Assembly (NCBI GenBank): GCA_001784155.1
Contig: MFPL01000011.1
Coordinates: 1 to 58,284, forward strand
Origin: Candidatus Levybacteria bacterium RIFCSPLOWO2_12_FULL_41_12
GTDB taxonomy: Bacteria > Patescibacteriota > Microgenomatia > Levybacterales > UBA12049
DNA: 58,284 bases
Direction: 5' to 3'
In this document: positions 26,841-36,788 of the stretch, piece by piece
How positions within the stretch are numbered: the stretch's first letter is position 1
Layout: the number at the start of each line of letters is the position of its first letter
The notes under the pieces: model-generated
Databases searched by the model: none
What the model was told of the DNA's origin: nothing
What the model saw: only the letters and a program-made list of their open reading frames with translations
Translations under genes and position numbers: made by a program

Positions 26841-29130
26841 CGAGAGTTGGTGTCGGGGTAGGGGACTCAGTAGGAGTCAGACTCGGCGTCGGAGTTGAGG
26901 AAGGCTCCTCTTTCTTTTCCTCTTTTTTCTCTTCTTCAAAAACCGATCCTGGGGGATTATATACGGGGTCATCTTTGTAATTCTCTCCAACCCATGCATC
27001 TATCCCTTCCTGCCAGCGATTTTTGCCATCTTTCGATATGGGGTCTGATTCTCTAAAAAGAATGTAGGTTTTTCCGTCTTTGCTCTTATAAACTGACGAT
27101 GCGCTCGTAGGCTCTGTACCTTTTATAAAGTATTCAGATCTGGTAGGTCTATTGTCATAAGGAGTGCCTCCGGTCAAAGAATCAACCTGAACAGCTATGA
27201 CATCGTCCGGCTCCTTGAAGGATTCATTCGGCTTTCCCTTTAAAACATGTGTCATAATTCTGTTCCATATTGGGCTAGCTCCTGTTACTCCCGAAGCAAT
27301 CACTGGATTCATGGGGGTATTGTCGTTATTTCCAACCCATACTCCCACGACATAAGATGGAGTGTATCCCACAGTCCAGTTATCCTTCTTGTTATCCGTA
27401 GTTCCGGTTTTTACAGATACCGCTCGTCCTGGAATATTTAAGTATGACGAGGGACCAAAGACCAAAGATCTAGCATTGTTATCCAAAAGAATGTGGGAAA
27501 TAATAAAAGCTATTCCTTCTGATAAAACTTTTGATCCATCTTTTTTCTTCTGTTCGAAAAGTTTTTTTCCTTTAAGATCTGTTACCCTTGTTATTGCTAC
27601 ATAATCCTGCCTCACCCCTTCGTTTGCTAAGACTCCGTACGCTGTGACTTCATCGAGAAGTGTCGTCTCCCTTCCTCCCAGAACCAGAGACAACCCAACA
27701 GACGACATCGCCTCAGACGTGGGCTGCCAATTTTTTATTCCCATGTCGTAACCTTTTTGCATTACATCTTTTATCCCCACCCTTGCTAACATCTTTACTG
27801 CAGGTATATTAAGTGAATTTCCTAAGGCAAACCGAAGCTGCACGGGACCCCTGAATTTCCCATCATAGTTAACGGGAGTATATGTGGGCTGGTTGTCTTG
27901 CGGAAAGTCTGTCTTCGTATCCATTATCAGAGAGGCTGCCGTGTATCCTTCTTCAAGAGCCCTCGCGTACATGACAGGCTTTAGGGAAGATCCCGGCTGT
28001 CTTTTCGCAAGGCTAGCGTTAAAATTCCCTTCATTGTCCTGATCGAAATAATCCTTACTTCCTACCATAGCCAGTATTTCACCGGTTTTTGGGTCCATCA
28101 CTACCGCTGCTCCGTTTCCGACCTTATAACCTTTGAGCTTTTCTATTTCCTCCTCAACTATCTTCTCCGCTTCTTTTTGGATTTTATAGTCAAGGCTCGT
28201 ATAAATCTGGAGTCCTCCGCCGTCTACCGCTTTTTCACCAAATTGCTCTGCCGCAAGCTGCCTAACAAACATTACGAAATGAGGAGCTTTAATTGCATGG
28301 TTTTTTTGAGTAAATTTATATTTTTTTATTTCCGCAAGGGCTTTTTCTTTTTGATCTTTAGTAATAAATTTCTCTTTTACCATTTGATTCAGAACATACT
28401 CTGTCCTTCCTATGTAATAGTCGTTGCCTGAGAATGGAGAATAGTAAGAAGGCGCCTGCGGAAGTCCAGCCAAAAACGCAGATTGGGCGAGATCTAACTC
28501 CTCAACGCCTTTTCCAAAGTATGCTTCGGATGCCGAGTCTATCCCTATTGCGGTTCCGCCGTAAGGAACGTTGTTTAAATACATTTCGAGGATTTCATCT
28601 TTTGAATATATTTTGTCCGCCTGAACTGCCAGTATTAATTCTTTTACTTTTCTGGGAAGGCTTCGCTCCGAGGTAAGAAGTACGTTCTTTATCAACTGCT
28701 GCGTGATGGTTGATCCTCCGGTAACTCGCCTTCTAAGAATAGGGTCTATTACTAGACCGCGGACGAGCCCAGTTACCGAAAATCCATCATTTTTATAAAA
28801 ACCCTTGTCTTCCGTAGCTACGGTTGCTTGCTGAGCTATTTTTGGAATCCTATCAAGCTCTACATAGCTTCGTATCTCATCTTGATATACGGAGTAGAGA
28901 ATTTCACCATTCCTGTCGTAAATCCTGGTCGAGTTTCCAAGAGATGCCTCAGCCAGCTTACCAGGCTGGGGAAGATCTCTGCCGTACCATAGAAAAATTC
29001 CTACGCTTAAAAACACCATCAAAATTAGGCCGATTAAAGCATAGCGGGAAAGTTTTGAGTATAGGACAATCTTTGAGGATCTAAGTCTTGATCTCCTAGT
29101 CCTTCGAAGACCTAAGCCATAGTCAACCAT
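26833..29130 (-). CDS. Penicillin-binding protein 1A (transglycosylase/transpeptidase)
   Basis: ATEDKGFYKNDGFS, GGSTITQQLIKN, KRQPGSSLKPVMYA, KTGTTDNKKDNWTVGYTP; Pro/Thr-rich C-terminus. Confidence 0.95.
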   Translation of the reverse strand: MVDYGLGLRRTRRSRLRSSKIVLYSKLSRYALIGLILMVFLSVGIFLWYGRDLPQPGKLAEASLGNSTRIYDRNGEILYSVYQDEIRSYVELDRIPKIAQQATVATEDKGFYKNDGFSVTGLVRGLVIDPILRRRVTGGSTITQQLIKNVLLTSERSLPRKVKELILAVQADKIYSKDEILEMYLNNVPYGGTAIGIDSASEAYFGKGVEELDLAQSAFLAGLPQAPSYYSPFSGNDYYIGRTEYVLNQMVKEKFITKDQKEKALAEIKKYKFTQKNHAIKAPHFVMFVRQLAAEQFGEKAVDGGGLQIYTSLDYKIQKEAEKIVEEEIEKLKGYKVGNGAAVVMDPKTGEILAMVGSKDYFDQDNEGNFNASLAKRQPGSSLKPVMYARALEEGYTAASLIMDTKTDFPQDNQPTYTPVNYDGKFRGPVQLRFALGNSLNIPAVKMLARVGIKDVMQKGYDMGIKNWQPTSEAMSSVGLSLVLGGRETTLLDEVTAYGVLANEGVRQDYVAITRVTDLKGKKLFEQKKKDGSKVLSEGIAFIISHILLDNNARSLVFGPSSYLNIPGRAVSVKTGTTDNKKDNWTVGYTPSYVVGVWVGNNDNTPMNPVIASGVTGASPIWNRIMTHVLKGKPNESFKEPDDVIAVQVDSLTGGTPYDNRPTRSEYFIKGTEPTSASSVYKSKDGKTYILFRESDPISKDGKNRWQEGIDAWVGENYKDDPVYNPPGSVFEEEKKEEKKEEPSSTPTPSLTPTESPTPTPTLVI

Positions 29131-29209
29131 AGGTATGTCAAATTATACCAAATTTAAGCCTATCGTCCAAACCTGGCCGTCCGGCAGGCGGGTATGCTAT
29201 ACTCAAAAA

Positions 29210-30370
29210 ATGACCGATATAGACGAGCTTCTTACCCGCGGCATAGCTAATATTATACCTTCAAAGGATAAACTCGCAGAAAAACTAAAAAAAGATGGCA
29301 AGCTGAACGTTTACCTGGGGATCGATCCTACAAATACGAAAATCCATTTAGGTCATGCAGTTTCATTGCGGAAGCTCCAAAAATTCGCGGAGCTAGGACA
29401 CAATGTTACTTTTTTGATAGGTGATTTCACTGCACTGGTAGGGGATACCTCTGACAAAGACTCCGAAAGACCTGTTCTTACAAAAGGTGAGATCGAAGAG
29501 AACTTTAGTACGTATAAAGAACAGGCTGAGAAGATCCTAGATTTTTCAAAAGTGAAAGTCAAACATAATAGCGAATGGCTTGCAAAATTAACTTACTCAC
29601 AAGTTTTTGAACTTAAACAGCAATTCTCTTTGAACGACTTTATAAGCCGGGAGCTTATTAAGAAACGCTTGGATGAAGGAAAAAGCGTGAGACTTGATGA
29701 GACTGAGTACCCAATAATGCAGGGTTACGACAGTTATTTCATGGATACAGATATTCAAATTGGAGGAACAGATCAAACGTTTAACATGCAGGCGGGAAGA
29801 ACATTACAGAAAAAATTGCGGGGAAAAGAGTCTTACTTTTTGGCAACTGAATTTCTAATGGGAACTGATGGCAGAAAAATGAGCAAAACATGGAACAACG
29901 CCATATGGCTAGACGATAGTCCTGAGGATATGTATCGAAAAATCATGGCAATAAACGACGAGCTTATAAATGAATACTATGTGTTGGCGACCGATTTGCC
30001 AATGGAGGAAATTGAAGAACTTAAACAAGGATTAAAAGATCCCCTGAGTGCTAAGAAGAAACTTGCAAAAACAATCGTCGCGGAAATGCACGGAGCAACA
30101 CCCTCCGAAAAGGCAGCCAAGGAGTTTGAGAGAGTAGTTCAAAAAGGAGAAGCCCCTGAAAATATTTCCGAACAGAGGGTAAATCAAGAATCTACTGTTA
30201 ACGAAGGCTTGCTTTTAAAAATGGGTCTAGTTGGCTCTAAATCTGACGCAAAAAGACTTTTCTCTCAAGACGGGGTAAAGCTGAACGGTGAAAAAATAAA
30301 GACGGGAGAAAAGGTAAGCGCAGGCATACTAAGTGTTGGGAAAAAATCCGTAAAACTAAGAATCGATTAA
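29210..30370 (+). CDS. tyrS: Tyrosyl-tRNA synthetase
   Basis: YLGIDPTNTKIHLGH, GGTDQTFNMQAGR, KMSKT; ATG 29210 is 6 nt after TATACT. Confidence 0.93.
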   Translation: MTDIDELLTRGIANIIPSKDKLAEKLKKDGKLNVYLGIDPTNTKIHLGHAVSLRKLQKFAELGHNVTFLIGDFTALVGDTSDKDSERPVLTKGEIEENFSTYKEQAEKILDFSKVKVKHNSEWLAKLTYSQVFELKQQFSLNDFISRELIKKRLDEGKSVRLDETEYPIMQGYDSYFMDTDIQIGGTDQTFNMQAGRTLQKKLRGKESYFLATEFLMGTDGRKMSKTWNNAIWLDDSPEDMYRKIMAINDELINEYYVLATDLPMEEIEELKQGLKDPLSAKKKLAKTIVAEMHGATPSEKAAKEFERVVQKGEAPENISEQRVNQESTVNEGLLLKMGLVGSKSDAKRLFSQDGVKLNGEKIKTGEKVSAGILSVGKKSVKLRID

Positions 30371-30371
30371 T

Positions 30372-30473
30372 ATGGACAAGATTAGAGAAAATAAAAAACT
30401 CTGGAGAATAGTTGCTATTGCAGTAGGAATTGCCCTTATTGCTACTTCTATCCTTCCTTTTTTAAGTCTTTAA
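30372..30473 (+). CDS. 33-aa single-TM small protein
   Basis: MDKIRENKKLWRIVAIAVGIALIATSILPFLSL*, between tyrS and recG. Confidence 0.5.
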   Translation: MDKIRENKKLWRIVAIAVGIALIATSILPFLSL

Positions 30474-30480
30474 GTCTAAA

Positions 30481-32484
30481 ATGGATCTTTCTACTCCCAT
30501 AAAAGACGCCGGCCGTCTTTTCAAAATATACTCAAGACGCCTCGAAAAGCTTGGGATAATCAGGCTATCTGACCTTCTTCTTCACATCCCATTTCGCTAT
30601 GAAGATTATTCTTTGGTATCAAAAATCGGAAAACTTAGGGCAGGGGACGTGGCAACCATAAAAGGAGAGGTAGACTCAATAAAAAATGTTTATACGAAAG
30701 GCTACAGAAGGATTCAAAAAGCCAGGGTAAAAGATAACACGGGTGAGGTAGAAATCGTCTGGTTTAACCAACCCTTTATTCTAAAAACTATTAAGAAGGG
30801 GGAGCGAATATCGATTTCCGGGAAAGTAGACCAGGACGGGGGCAAGCTTGTTTTTCGCTCACCGGACTATGAACTTGAGAGCGAGAATCTAATCCATACG
30901 GGACGGCTTGTTCCCATATATCCTGAGACAAAGGGAGTCTCCTCCAAATGGATTAGGCGTCAGGTTTTTAAGCTTCTCGAAGGGAATGTGGAGAAAGACC
31001 CGCTACCAGATAAAATAAGAAATGAGAATGGATTAATGGAGTATGCAAAGGCTATTCGAAATGTTCACTTTCCGGATACTCCCGACGAAGCATTGAAGGC
31101 TCGAAATAGGCTTGCTTTTGATGAGCTTTTGACTATTCATTTGGGCTCAATCATAAAAAGAGGAGAGTGGGACAAAATTGGTAAAAGCAGACCTTTTAAG
31201 CTAGATAAAGCTAAGTTATCCGAGTTTGAGAAAAGCCTACCTTTCAAGCTTACGGATTCACAGCAAAAAGCAATATCTGAGATTTTAAACGACCTTGGAC
31301 TTGAGAGACCAATGAATAGGTTACTTGAGGGAGATGTGGGATCGGGTAAGACAGTCGTCTCATGCGTGGCAATGTATATTGCCTATTTAAATGGGTTTCA
31401 GTCGGTTTTTATGGCTCCCACCGAAATCCTCACTCTTCAGCACTTTAAGACAATTTCAGACCTACTTTCTCCATTTGGACTTAGTGTTGCACTAAGAACA
31501 GGCAGTTTAAAAACAGGAGAAAAAGATTCCGACATAACGGTAGGAACCCATGCCCTTATTCAAAAGCATGTCGACTTTGAAAATTTAGGCCTTGTAATAA
31601 TAGATGAGCAACAAAGATTTGGAGTAGAGCAAAGAGGAATTTTAAGAAAAAAGGGTAAAACCCCTCACTTTCTTACGATGACCGCGACTCCTATACCCAG
31701 AACCGTCGCTCTAACGCTTTATGGAGATCTTGACCTTTCGGTCCTGACCGATATGCCTAAGGGAAGAAAGATCATAAAGACCTGGGTTGTCCCAAGTGCT
31801 AAGAGGGAGAGTGCATATGCTTGGATAGAAAAAGAGCTTAAAAAAACTTCCTCCCAGGCTTTCGTCATTTGTCCATTTATCGAAGAGTCGGAAAGCGCGG
31901 TTACTGTAAAAGCCGCAGTAAAAGAATTTGAAAATCTTAAAACCCGCGTATTCACAAATTTAAAGCTCGGACTACTTCATGGAAAAATGAAAAGCGCAGA
32001 AAAAGAAAAAGCGCTTGGGGATTTCAGACGAGGAAAGGCGGACATTCTTGTCGCGACACCGGTCGTAGAGGTAGGAATAGATATTCCAAATGCTACTATA
32101 ATGGTTCTTGAGGCATCGGAAAGATTCGGTCTTTCACAGCTTCATCAGCTCCGGGGTAGGGTAGGCAGAGGAGACAAGCAGTCATATTGCCTTTTGTTTA
32201 CAGAGTCTCTATCACAACAAACAATTCAAAGACTTAGATCAATGGAAAAAACTCAGGTTGGATCAGAGCTTGCAGAAATCGATTTAAAATTAAGAGGAGC
32301 AGGGGAAGTCTATGGCACAGCACAACACGGAGTAAGGGATTTAAAAATCGCCAATTTTTCTGATTTAGATCTTTTAAAAAAGTCTTTTGAAGCGGCGAAA
32401 AAAATATTTCCTGACATTAAAAAGTATCCTATGCTTTTAGAAAAAGTTAATAACGTAAGCACAAAAAACGTAAGCCCCGATTAA
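30481..32484 (+). CDS. recG: ATP-dependent DNA helicase RecG
   Basis: LLEGDVGSGKTVV, IIDEQQRFGVEQR, TMTATPIPRTVALTLYGDLDLS, LRGRVGRG. Confidence 0.96.
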   Translation: MDLSTPIKDAGRLFKIYSRRLEKLGIIRLSDLLLHIPFRYEDYSLVSKIGKLRAGDVATIKGEVDSIKNVYTKGYRRIQKARVKDNTGEVEIVWFNQPFILKTIKKGERISISGKVDQDGGKLVFRSPDYELESENLIHTGRLVPIYPETKGVSSKWIRRQVFKLLEGNVEKDPLPDKIRNENGLMEYAKAIRNVHFPDTPDEALKARNRLAFDELLTIHLGSIIKRGEWDKIGKSRPFKLDKAKLSEFEKSLPFKLTDSQQKAISEILNDLGLERPMNRLLEGDVGSGKTVVSCVAMYIAYLNGFQSVFMAPTEILTLQHFKTISDLLSPFGLSVALRTGSLKTGEKDSDITVGTHALIQKHVDFENLGLVIIDEQQRFGVEQRGILRKKGKTPHFLTMTATPIPRTVALTLYGDLDLSVLTDMPKGRKIIKTWVVPSAKRESAYAWIEKELKKTSSQAFVICPFIEESESAVTVKAAVKEFENLKTRVFTNLKLGLLHGKMKSAEKEKALGDFRRGKADILVATPVVEVGIDIPNATIMVLEASERFGLSQLHQLRGRVGRGDKQSYCLLFTESLSQQTIQRLRSMEKTQVGSELAEIDLKLRGAGEVYGTAQHGVRDLKIANFSDLDLLKKSFEAAKKIFPDIKKYPMLLEKVNNVSTKNVSPD

Positions 32485-32537
32485 CGTATTTTTAAGTCTA
32501 TTTGAAAATGCCTCTAGCAAGGGATATAATTGCGGCC

Positions 32538-33098
32538 ATGGCTATTCTTAAAGTAATACGGCTAGGTCACCCGGCACTTAGAACTAAATCGAAAGAAGTA
32601 GACAGAAAAGAGTTGTCTACGAAATTCTTTCAAAAGTTTTTGGATGATTTAGCTAAAACTTGTGTTAAAAACAGTGGCGCTGGAATAGCCGCTCCACAGG
32701 TTGGCAAAAACAAACGGGTTATAGTTGTTCACGTTGATCCCAAAAATCCCCGTTATCCAAATAAAAAACCTTTTCCACTAACAATTGTTGTTAATCCTAA
32801 GGTTTTAAAGAAATCTAAGATAACTAAAGAGGATTGGGAGGGTGATTTATCCGTTGGAATAAGAGCACTAGTGCCGCGCTCCAAAACGTGCATAGTTACA
32901 GGTTTAGACCGATTAGGAAAACCGGTTACTTACAGACTTGACTATGGTTTTCATGCTAGGGTTTTTCAGCACGAAATAGACCATTTGAACGGAATATTCT
33001 TTATAGACAGAGTTAAAAGAAAAGAAACACTAAGCGAACTTAAAGAATGGAAAAGATATTGGAAGAATAAAAAAATGTTGCGATCAAGGCTCAAATAA
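32538..33098 (+). CDS. def: Peptide deformylase with Asp in place of the motif-2 Cys
   Basis: GAGIAAPQVG, WEGDLSVGIRALVPR, FQHEIDHLNGIFFIDRV. Confidence 0.88.
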   Translation: MAILKVIRLGHPALRTKSKEVDRKELSTKFFQKFLDDLAKTCVKNSGAGIAAPQVGKNKRVIVVHVDPKNPRYPNKKPFPLTIVVNPKVLKKSKITKEDWEGDLSVGIRALVPRSKTCIVTGLDRLGKPVTYRLDYGFHARVFQHEIDHLNGIFFIDRVKRKETLSELKEWKRYWKNKKMLRSRLK

Positions 33099-33112
33099 AG
33101 TAAAATACCGAT

Positions 33113-33343
33113 ATGCCTCAGGAACCAAAAAAGCGTCACTCTAGACAAAGGCAGGGAAAAAGAAGAGCTGCGATAAAACTCGCGATGCCCGCTTCAACAG
33201 GCTGTCTTAACTGTGGTGCAATAATAAAACCGCACACCGTTTGCCCAAAGTGTGGATTTTATAAAGCTAGGCAATTTCTTAAAATCAAGACTCCAAAACC
33301 CGTTGAGACACCTTCAGAAAACACTTCTGAAGAAAATAAATGA
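33113..33343 (+). CDS. rpmF: 50S ribosomal protein L32
   Basis: PQEPKKRHSRQRQGKRRAAIKL; CLNCGAIIKPHTVCPKCGFYKARQ. Confidence 0.93.
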   Translation: MPQEPKKRHSRQRQGKRRAAIKLAMPASTGCLNCGAIIKPHTVCPKCGFYKARQFLKIKTPKPVETPSENTSEENK

Positions 33344-33699
33344 AAACCGCGCTTGATCCTCGTCACAAGAAACGCCAAAAAGTAGTTTCTGATCTTTTCA
33401 AAAATGAATTTCATACACAAAGCATAGGGGACACTGCGGCGCGAATTCTAAAAGAACGAAAACATGTAGATCGGGAGATTGAGAAAGCTGCTCCGGAATT
33501 TCCAATTGAAAAAATAAACAGAGTTGACCTTGCTATACTTAGGCTCGCCTGTTTTGAACTGTTGATTGACAAGAAAGAACCGGAAAGAGTGATAATAGAC
33601 GAAGCAATAGAGCTTGCAAAGGAATACGGAGGGGAATCAAGCCCGGCGTTCATAAACGGTGCGCTTGGTAAAATTATAAAGAGTGCAAAATCTTCCTAA
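33340..33699 (+). CDS. nusB: Transcription antitermination protein NusB
   Basis: INRVDLAILRLACFELL...VIIDEAIELAKEYGGESSPAFINGAL. Confidence 0.9.
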   Translation: MKTALDPRHKKRQKVVSDLFKNEFHTQSIGDTAARILKERKHVDREIEKAAPEFPIEKINRVDLAILRLACFELLIDKKEPERVIIDEAIELAKEYGGESSPAFINGALGKIIKSAKSS

Positions 33700-34345
33700 A
33701 TTTAAAAACAGAAATCTTCTTGACGAGGCCTTAACTCACAGGTCTTATCTTAATGAGATTAAAAGAAAGGTAAGCTCAAATGAAAGGCTAGAATTTTTAG
33801 GAGACAGCGTGCTTTCTCTTTTGGTATCAGCTTATCTTTTTGAAAAATACCCACATCTAGACGAGGGTAAACTAACAAATCTTAGATCCCTTTTGGTAAA
33901 CAAAAAAGCTTTTGCCCAAGTAGCAGACGAAATGGGATTAGGAGCGCACCTAAAGCTTTCCAAAGGAGAAGAAGAATCAGGGGGAAGACATAACCTTAGC
34001 CTTTTGGCTGATACCTTCGAGGCTTTAGTTGGAGCACTTTTCCTGGATCAGGGAATTAATGCAGTATCTCAATTCATAAATCCCATACTTTTCCCAAAGG
34101 CAGAAGTATTTATGCAAAAAAACGACCTAAAAGACCCAAAAAGTCTTCTTCAGGAAACGATTCAGTCAAGAAAACATGATTCTCCACACTACAAAGTGAT
34201 GTCTGAAACAGGCCCATCTCATGCAAAGACATTTACGGTCGGGGTATTTGTAAACGAAAAGGTTTTGGGAGAAGGAAAAGGGAAATCCAAACAAGAAGCT
34301 GAAGAAAAAGCTGCAGAAGAAGCGCTTAAAAAATTTGAAGCATAG
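33683..34345 (+). CDS. rnc: Ribonuclease III
   Basis: NERLEFLGDSVLSLLVSAYLF; DTFEALVGALFLDQG; C-terminal dsRBD. Confidence 0.95.
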   Translation: MQNLPKFKNRNLLDEALTHRSYLNEIKRKVSSNERLEFLGDSVLSLLVSAYLFEKYPHLDEGKLTNLRSLLVNKKAFAQVADEMGLGAHLKLSKGEEESGGRHNLSLLADTFEALVGALFLDQGINAVSQFINPILFPKAEVFMQKNDLKDPKSLLQETIQSRKHDSPHYKVMSETGPSHAKTFTVGVFVNEKVLGEGKGKSKQEAEEKAAEEALKKFEA

Positions 34346-34384
34346 CCTTGAGATAATCTCAATTAAATGTTAGAATATTAACTT

Positions 34385-34618
34385 ATGTCACTTGTAATTA
34401 GACTTTCAAAAGTAGGACGAAAAGGCGAAAGAAGATTTCGCATCGTCGTTAGCGAAAAAAGAGCACGCAGGGATGGACGCGCAATAGAATCCCTGGGATG
34501 GTGGGAAAAGGGTACACAAAAGGGGGTAAAGGAAATTGATAGTGAAAGGTTTAACTACTGGGTTTCAAAAGGAGCACGCCCAAGCCCTACAGTAGCAAAA
34601 ATTCTAGAATCGAAATGA
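34385..34618 (+). CDS. rpsP: 30S ribosomal protein S16
   Basis: IRLSKVGRKGERRFRIVVSEKRARRDGRAIESLGWW; TGA stop overlapping the next ATG. Confidence 0.93.
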   Translation: MSLVIRLSKVGRKGERRFRIVVSEKRARRDGRAIESLGWWEKGTQKGVKEIDSERFNYWVSKGARPSPTVAKILESK

Positions 34619-34851
34619 AGGACACACTAAACTTTATAGTTTCCTCAATTGTCAGTAATCCGGATAGCGTATCTATCGATGAAGCGGAGGTAGACGGCGT
34701 AATAAACTTTACTATAAGGGTTGCGAAAGATGATATGGGCAAGGTAATCGGTAAAGAAGGGAAAGTAATAAAGGCAATAAGAAATGTTATGAAAATCCCT
34801 GCCATAAAACAGGAAAAAAGAATTCAGATAGCTCTTGAAGAGTCTGCATAG
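34615..34851 (+). CDS. khpA: KH-domain RNA-binding protein
   Basis: VAKDDMGKVIGKEGKVIKAIRNVMKI. Confidence 0.88.
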   Translation: MKDTLNFIVSSIVSNPDSVSIDEAEVDGVINFTIRVAKDDMGKVIGKEGKVIKAIRNVMKIPAIKQEKRIQIALEESA

Positions 34852-34852
34852 A

Positions 34853-35536
34853 ATGACGATTTCTATAATAACTCTTTTCCCGCAGATGTTTGAGGGGCCA
34901 TTTAGCCACTCGATAATTAAAAGGGCGCTGAATAAAAATCTCCTCGAAATAAAACTCATAGATCTACGCAGTTTTGGGATAGGTAAGCATAAAACCGTCG
35001 ACGACAAACCATATGGCGGGGGAGCGGGGATGATTCTAAGGGTCGATGTTTTGAAAAAAGCAATTGATGAAACACGCGATAAAACTCTTAATAAAAGTGA
35101 AGAAAAAGTGATCCTTATGGATGCTTCGGGAAAAACTTTTAATCAAAAAAATGCTGAAAGACTATCTAAATTAAAACATCTTATAATAATTTGTGGACAC
35201 TATGAAGGCGTGGACGCGCGGGTTCGGAACTTCATTGATGAAGAGATTTCCGTGGGGGATTTTATACTAACAGGCGGAGAAATCCCGGCGATACTTGTAA
35301 CCGATGCTGTAGCACGCTACGCTGAGAACGTTTTGAAAAAAGGAGTTATAGAGGCTGAATCTTTTTCGGGAGACGATAATTCTCACCTTGAGTATCCTCA
35401 ATACACAAGACCCGATGTTTTTGAAAAACTATCTGTTCCAAAAATATTAAGAGAGGGAAATCACGGAAAAATAGCTGAGTGGAAAAAGGAAGCATCAAAA
35501 AAAAGAACCGAGAAGCTTAGACCTGATCTTCTTTAA
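34853..35536 (+). CDS. trmD: tRNA (guanine-N1)-methyltransferase
   Basis: ISIITLFPQMFEGPFSHSIIKRA; DDKPYGGGAGM; DFILTGGEIPAI. Confidence 0.95.
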   Translation: MTISIITLFPQMFEGPFSHSIIKRALNKNLLEIKLIDLRSFGIGKHKTVDDKPYGGGAGMILRVDVLKKAIDETRDKTLNKSEEKVILMDASGKTFNQKNAERLSKLKHLIIICGHYEGVDARVRNFIDEEISVGDFILTGGEIPAILVTDAVARYAENVLKKGVIEAESFSGDDNSHLEYPQYTRPDVFEKLSVPKILREGNHGKIAEWKKEASKKRTEKLRPDLL

Positions 35537-36249
35537 TTCTCAACGGCTGCCTCAGAGGATACTAAATTTTCGAATGTGGGCAAGGGTTGAGTGGAAGGAT
35601 TATTATAAGCCTCAAGTTCTTTTATAAGAAACAATCCCTCTTCCCCCACAGGGCTTATGACTGCGTTTTCGTTAAATCCGGGAGGAGGAAAAGGTTTGTA
35701 ATAAAACGCAAGCTTAATATTAGCACTCCCCGGATTAATACCTATTTTTACAACTCTTGAAATTGGTAAGGTTTTATTCAAAGTCTGCAGGAAGGACGAG
35801 ACAACAGTTGCGTCTCCCGAAAGATTTATGTCAATCTCAAGAGATGGAAACTTTTGGATTTCCGCAGGAGCTTCTGTAAGACTGCCTACAGCAAAATCAA
35901 AATTTCCCAGGATTGTACCTGAAACGTTAGCTGAATAAGACAATGCATTAATAATAGCTTCAAAATTCTTTCCTGAGGGAAGAGCAGAAGATACCAAAGC
36001 TAATTGTGATTCAAGCTCTTTATCTGAAAGTCTCTCAAGAGTTGATAGGTTGTTTTGTAAGACCCCTAGTTTCCGTCTCTCTTCTGTAACAGCGGTCTGA
36101 GACCTTAAGAATTCATTTAATTGAGGGAGTATGACAATAAGGAAAAGCATTATGCATCCCAGTATTGTTAATATGGGAGCAAGAAACGGTTTGTAATCCG
36201 AGTACAGCGTTTTAAAAGTCAGGGCATCGATATTTATTTTTTTATTCAT
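35533..36249 (-). CDS. pilO: Type IV pilus assembly protein PilO-like
   Basis: N-terminal TM and coiled coil; downstream of pilMN. Confidence 0.7.
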   Translation of the reverse strand: MNKKINIDALTFKTLYSDYKPFLAPILTILGCIMLFLIVILPQLNEFLRSQTAVTEERRKLGVLQNNLSTLERLSDKELESQLALVSSALPSGKNFEAIINALSYSANVSGTILGNFDFAVGSLTEAPAEIQKFPSLEIDINLSGDATVVSSFLQTLNKTLPISRVVKIGINPGSANIKLAFYYKPFPPPGFNENAVISPVGEEGLFLIKELEAYNNPSTQPLPTFENLVSSEAAVEN

Positions 36250-36788
36250 GGCATATCAAGAATCACTGTCATAAAAAACTCTCCGGATTTATTATTGGCA
36301 GATAGGCTTTCAATTGTAACTTTTGTAATTGTCGGATTCTCCTTTGTATTTTTCCTGGAATATTTAATAAGCTCGTTTATGAAGTCTGAAACTGGAAGAA
36401 GCGAGATAGATGAAATACTAATAGTCGCGGTCTTTTCTTCGATTTCAAATGAATTAACAAAAATGTCCGCTGGCTTCATATCGAGAATTACAACCATAAA
36501 CTCTGTAAGATCAATACTCTGCTTCCTAATTTCAGAAATCTCAATTACCCTGTTGTTAACTATAGAAAGTTTAGCAGCGCGCGTATTATATGACGCAATT
36601 CTGGTAATTATCTGTGTCTGTTCTCGCTTAATTGCCGCGACAGAGAATTTGGTATTTAAAAGGAAGAGCGATATGGAAAGAAGAGTGGCTACGACAAGAG
36701 ATAAGACTGCTACTATTCTTACGAGTCTTAACTTTTTTTCGTCATATTTCTTAGCACCTTTTCCCGCAACTAAATTTATCTCATTCAT
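36246..36788 (-). CDS. pilN: Type IV pilus assembly protein PilN-like
   Basis: INLVAGKGAKKYDEKKLRLVRIVAVLSLVVATLLSIS; between pilM and pilO. Confidence 0.75.
   Translation of the reverse strand: MNEINLVAGKGAKKYDEKKLRLVRIVAVLSLVVATLLSISLFLLNTKFSVAAIKREQTQIITRIASYNTRAAKLSIVNNRVIEISEIRKQSIDLTEFMVVILDMKPADIFVNSFEIEEKTATISISSISLLPVSDFINELIKYSRKNTKENPTITKVTIESLSANNKSGEFFMTVILDMP

Noticed and set aside
26840-26940. Repetitive Pro/Thr/Ser/Glu-rich end of PBP1A (also in the FKBP protein) as a novel repeat element
   Set aside because: Ordinary low-complexity extracytoplasmic linker.
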